Below, one piece after another: positions 63,245-64,000 of a DNA stretch of 64,000 bases. The stretch comes from Chryseobacterium sp. CH21 (lineage in GTDB: Bacteria; Bacteroidota; Bacteroidia; Flavobacteriales; Weeksellaceae), in contig NZ_QICI01000019.1 in the NCBI RefSeq assembly GCF_004119445.1, forward strand, positions 1-64,000, in the 5' to 3' direction. Below the pieces are notes generated by a model. The model was not told the DNA's origin. It worked only from the letters and a program-made list of their open reading frames with translations, and searched no databases. The translations under genes were made by a program, and so were the position numbers. The first letter of the stretch is position 1. Every line of letters begins with the position of its first letter.

Positions 63245-63712
63245 ATGCAGAACAAGCCTATTACTTTTCAGTTTATTTCGGAGCCTTCAGATGTTAATTA
63301 CGGAGGAAATGTACATGGAGGAAGTGTTATGAAATGGATTGACCAGGCCGGTTATGCATGTGCGACAACCTGGAGTGGTAATTATTCCGTCACGGTGTAT
63401 GTGGGTGGAATCCGTTTTTACGATCCAATTAAAATCGGTGAAGTGGTAAAAGTAGATGCACAGGTGATCTATACCGGAACATCCAGCATGCATATTGCCA
63501 TCAATGTCTTTTCCCGAAACCTGAAACAGCCGAATTTTGAGAAAAAAACCCACTGTATTATTGTTTTTGTGGCGGTAGACGAAAATGGAAAAAAACTTCC
63601 TGTACCGAAATGGATCCCGGAAACAGAGGAGGAAAAGCAGCAGGAAATTTACGCTAAACGCCTGATGGAGCTGAGAACGCAGATTGAGGATGAGATGAAA
63701 CCGTTTTTGTAA
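63245..63712 (+). CDS. Acyl-CoA thioesterase (YciA/BACH-type hotdog)
   Basis: 155 aa. The signature is NYGGNVHGGSVMKWIDQAGYACATTWSGNYSVTVYVGGIRFYDPIKIGEVV, whose Asn/Asp residues form the catalytic centre; a second block is GTSSMHIAINVFSRNL. A charged C-terminal helix (EEEKQQEIYAKRLMEL) follows. It hydrolyses medium- to long-chain acyl-CoA. A dispersed repeat starts directly after the stop. Confidence 0.88.
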   Translation: MQNKPITFQFISEPSDVNYGGNVHGGSVMKWIDQAGYACATTWSGNYSVTVYVGGIRFYDPIKIGEVVKVDAQVIYTGTSSMHIAINVFSRNLKQPNFEKKTHCIIVFVAVDENGKKLPVPKWIPETEEEKQQEIYAKRLMELRTQIEDEMKPFL

Positions 63713-63715
63713 GGG

Positions 63716-63905
63716 ATGCGAGATTCGGGTTGCTAGGTGCTAGTTGCTAGTTATTTTAGTTATTGGTTACTAGTAACCTTAATCTCTAAACCTTGAACTT
63801 TAAACTCTCAACTCCTCCCACTCTCAAACTCAAAACCAGGAAATCCTAAATTAACATAACCAGCAACTAAAATAACCTGAACCCGCAACAAAAAACAACC
63901 AGCAA
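63716..63905. repeat. Mosaic dispersed repeat, copy C
   Basis: GCGAGATTCGGGTTGCTAGG, TGCTAGTTGCTAGTTATT, ATTGGTTACTAGTAACC, AACCTTGAACTTTAAACTC, CTCCCACTCTCAAACTCAA, then CAGCAACTAAAATAACC and CCCGCAACAAAAAACAACC. The second half mirrors the first in complement, giving a large imperfect inverted layout. Confidence 0.65.
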
Positions 63906-63918
63906 CCAATAGTTTATT

Positions 63919-63949
63919 TTTGAAAAACAAATTCTTCTTTCTATATTTG
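63919..63949 (+). promoter_or_regulatory. Consensus Bacteroidota promoter (TTTG-N19-TATATTTG) at the right edge
   Basis: TTTG at 63919-63922, 19-nt spacer, TATATTTG at 63942-63949. This is the best promoter match in the window; it drives a gene beyond the edge. Confidence 0.65.
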
Positions 63950-63964
63950 CAGTATCAAAAGGAA

Positions 63965-64000
63965 ATGGTGTTCTTCCTTACCCAACCGCTTTTCAAAAGC
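63965..64000 (+). other. Start of an unidentified gene or RNA, cut by the window edge
   Basis: About 10 nt past the expected transcription start, an ATG opens MVFFLTQPLFKS to the edge. Twelve codons are too few to decide whether it is coding or the 5' end of a structured RNA. Confidence 0.2.

Overview
The window looks like chromosomal DNA of a Chryseobacterium-like member of the Flavobacteriia (Bacteroidota). This is inferred from the AT-rich sequence, Bacteroidota-type promoters (TTTG at -33, TAnnTTTG at -7), few Shine-Dalgarno sequences, a SusC/SusD/SusE starch locus, a type IX secretion tail on a secreted enzyme, and flavobacterial families such as DUF2339, DUF4349, DUF2891 and GG-leader bacteriocin-like peptides. 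No rRNA, tRNA or CRISPR array was seen.

Layout. 1-600: left-truncated IS3-family element abutting guaA. 638-6975: purine block read leftward (purM, purN, purH, purD, guaA), preceded by a leader with a promoter, a 24-codon ORF and a terminator-like hairpin. 7258-9535: FMN reductase, pirin and a hypothetical gene amid dispersed repeats. 9723-22507: starch/maltodextrin locus (MFS sugar transporter, NTF2-like secreted protein, GH13 amylase; then SusC-SusD-SusE-GH97), interrupted by an oppositely oriented fatty acid hydroxylase gene. 22841-29856: metG, a small membrane protein, a methyltransferase and a TonB receptor/siderophore-interacting protein pair. 30172-35258: tripartite drug efflux operon (TolC, HlyD, DHA2) beside an AraC-type regulator. 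35333-43994: Mpo1-like, DUF2891, DUF4349, a secreted LPMO with duplicated modules, a tetrapyrrole-methylase-fold methyltransferase, an NTF2-like protein, LMW-PTP and dnaA. 44130-49569: thioesterase, pheA, surface proteins, DUF2339. 53225-63712: rarA, yidD, lgt, nnr, mscL, serA, HAD phosphatase, idi, gcvT, a GG-leader peptide, ArsC-like protein and a second thioesterase.

The most distinctive feature is a complete IS1595-family element at 49825-53222. It has 23-bp terminal inverted repeats (22/23 identical), a perfect 8-bp target duplication (TTTTAATA) and an ISXO2-type transposase placed in the middle of a one-strand cluster of passenger genes. Two passengers upstream are secreted and two downstream look cytoplasmic. 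It landed so that its target site includes the rarA stop codon, and it carries hairpin terminators just inside both ends.

A second theme is nine reading-frame breaks, each repaired by restoring one base to an A/T homopolymer (susC, susD, tolC, DHA2 pump, DUF2339 twice, the 24942 membrane protein and two passengers). All nine run in the same direction, which points to consensus-sequence errors rather than decay; slipped-strand phase variation is the alternative, most plausible for susD. A third theme is several families of dispersed, degenerate intergenic repeats with conserved internal architecture.
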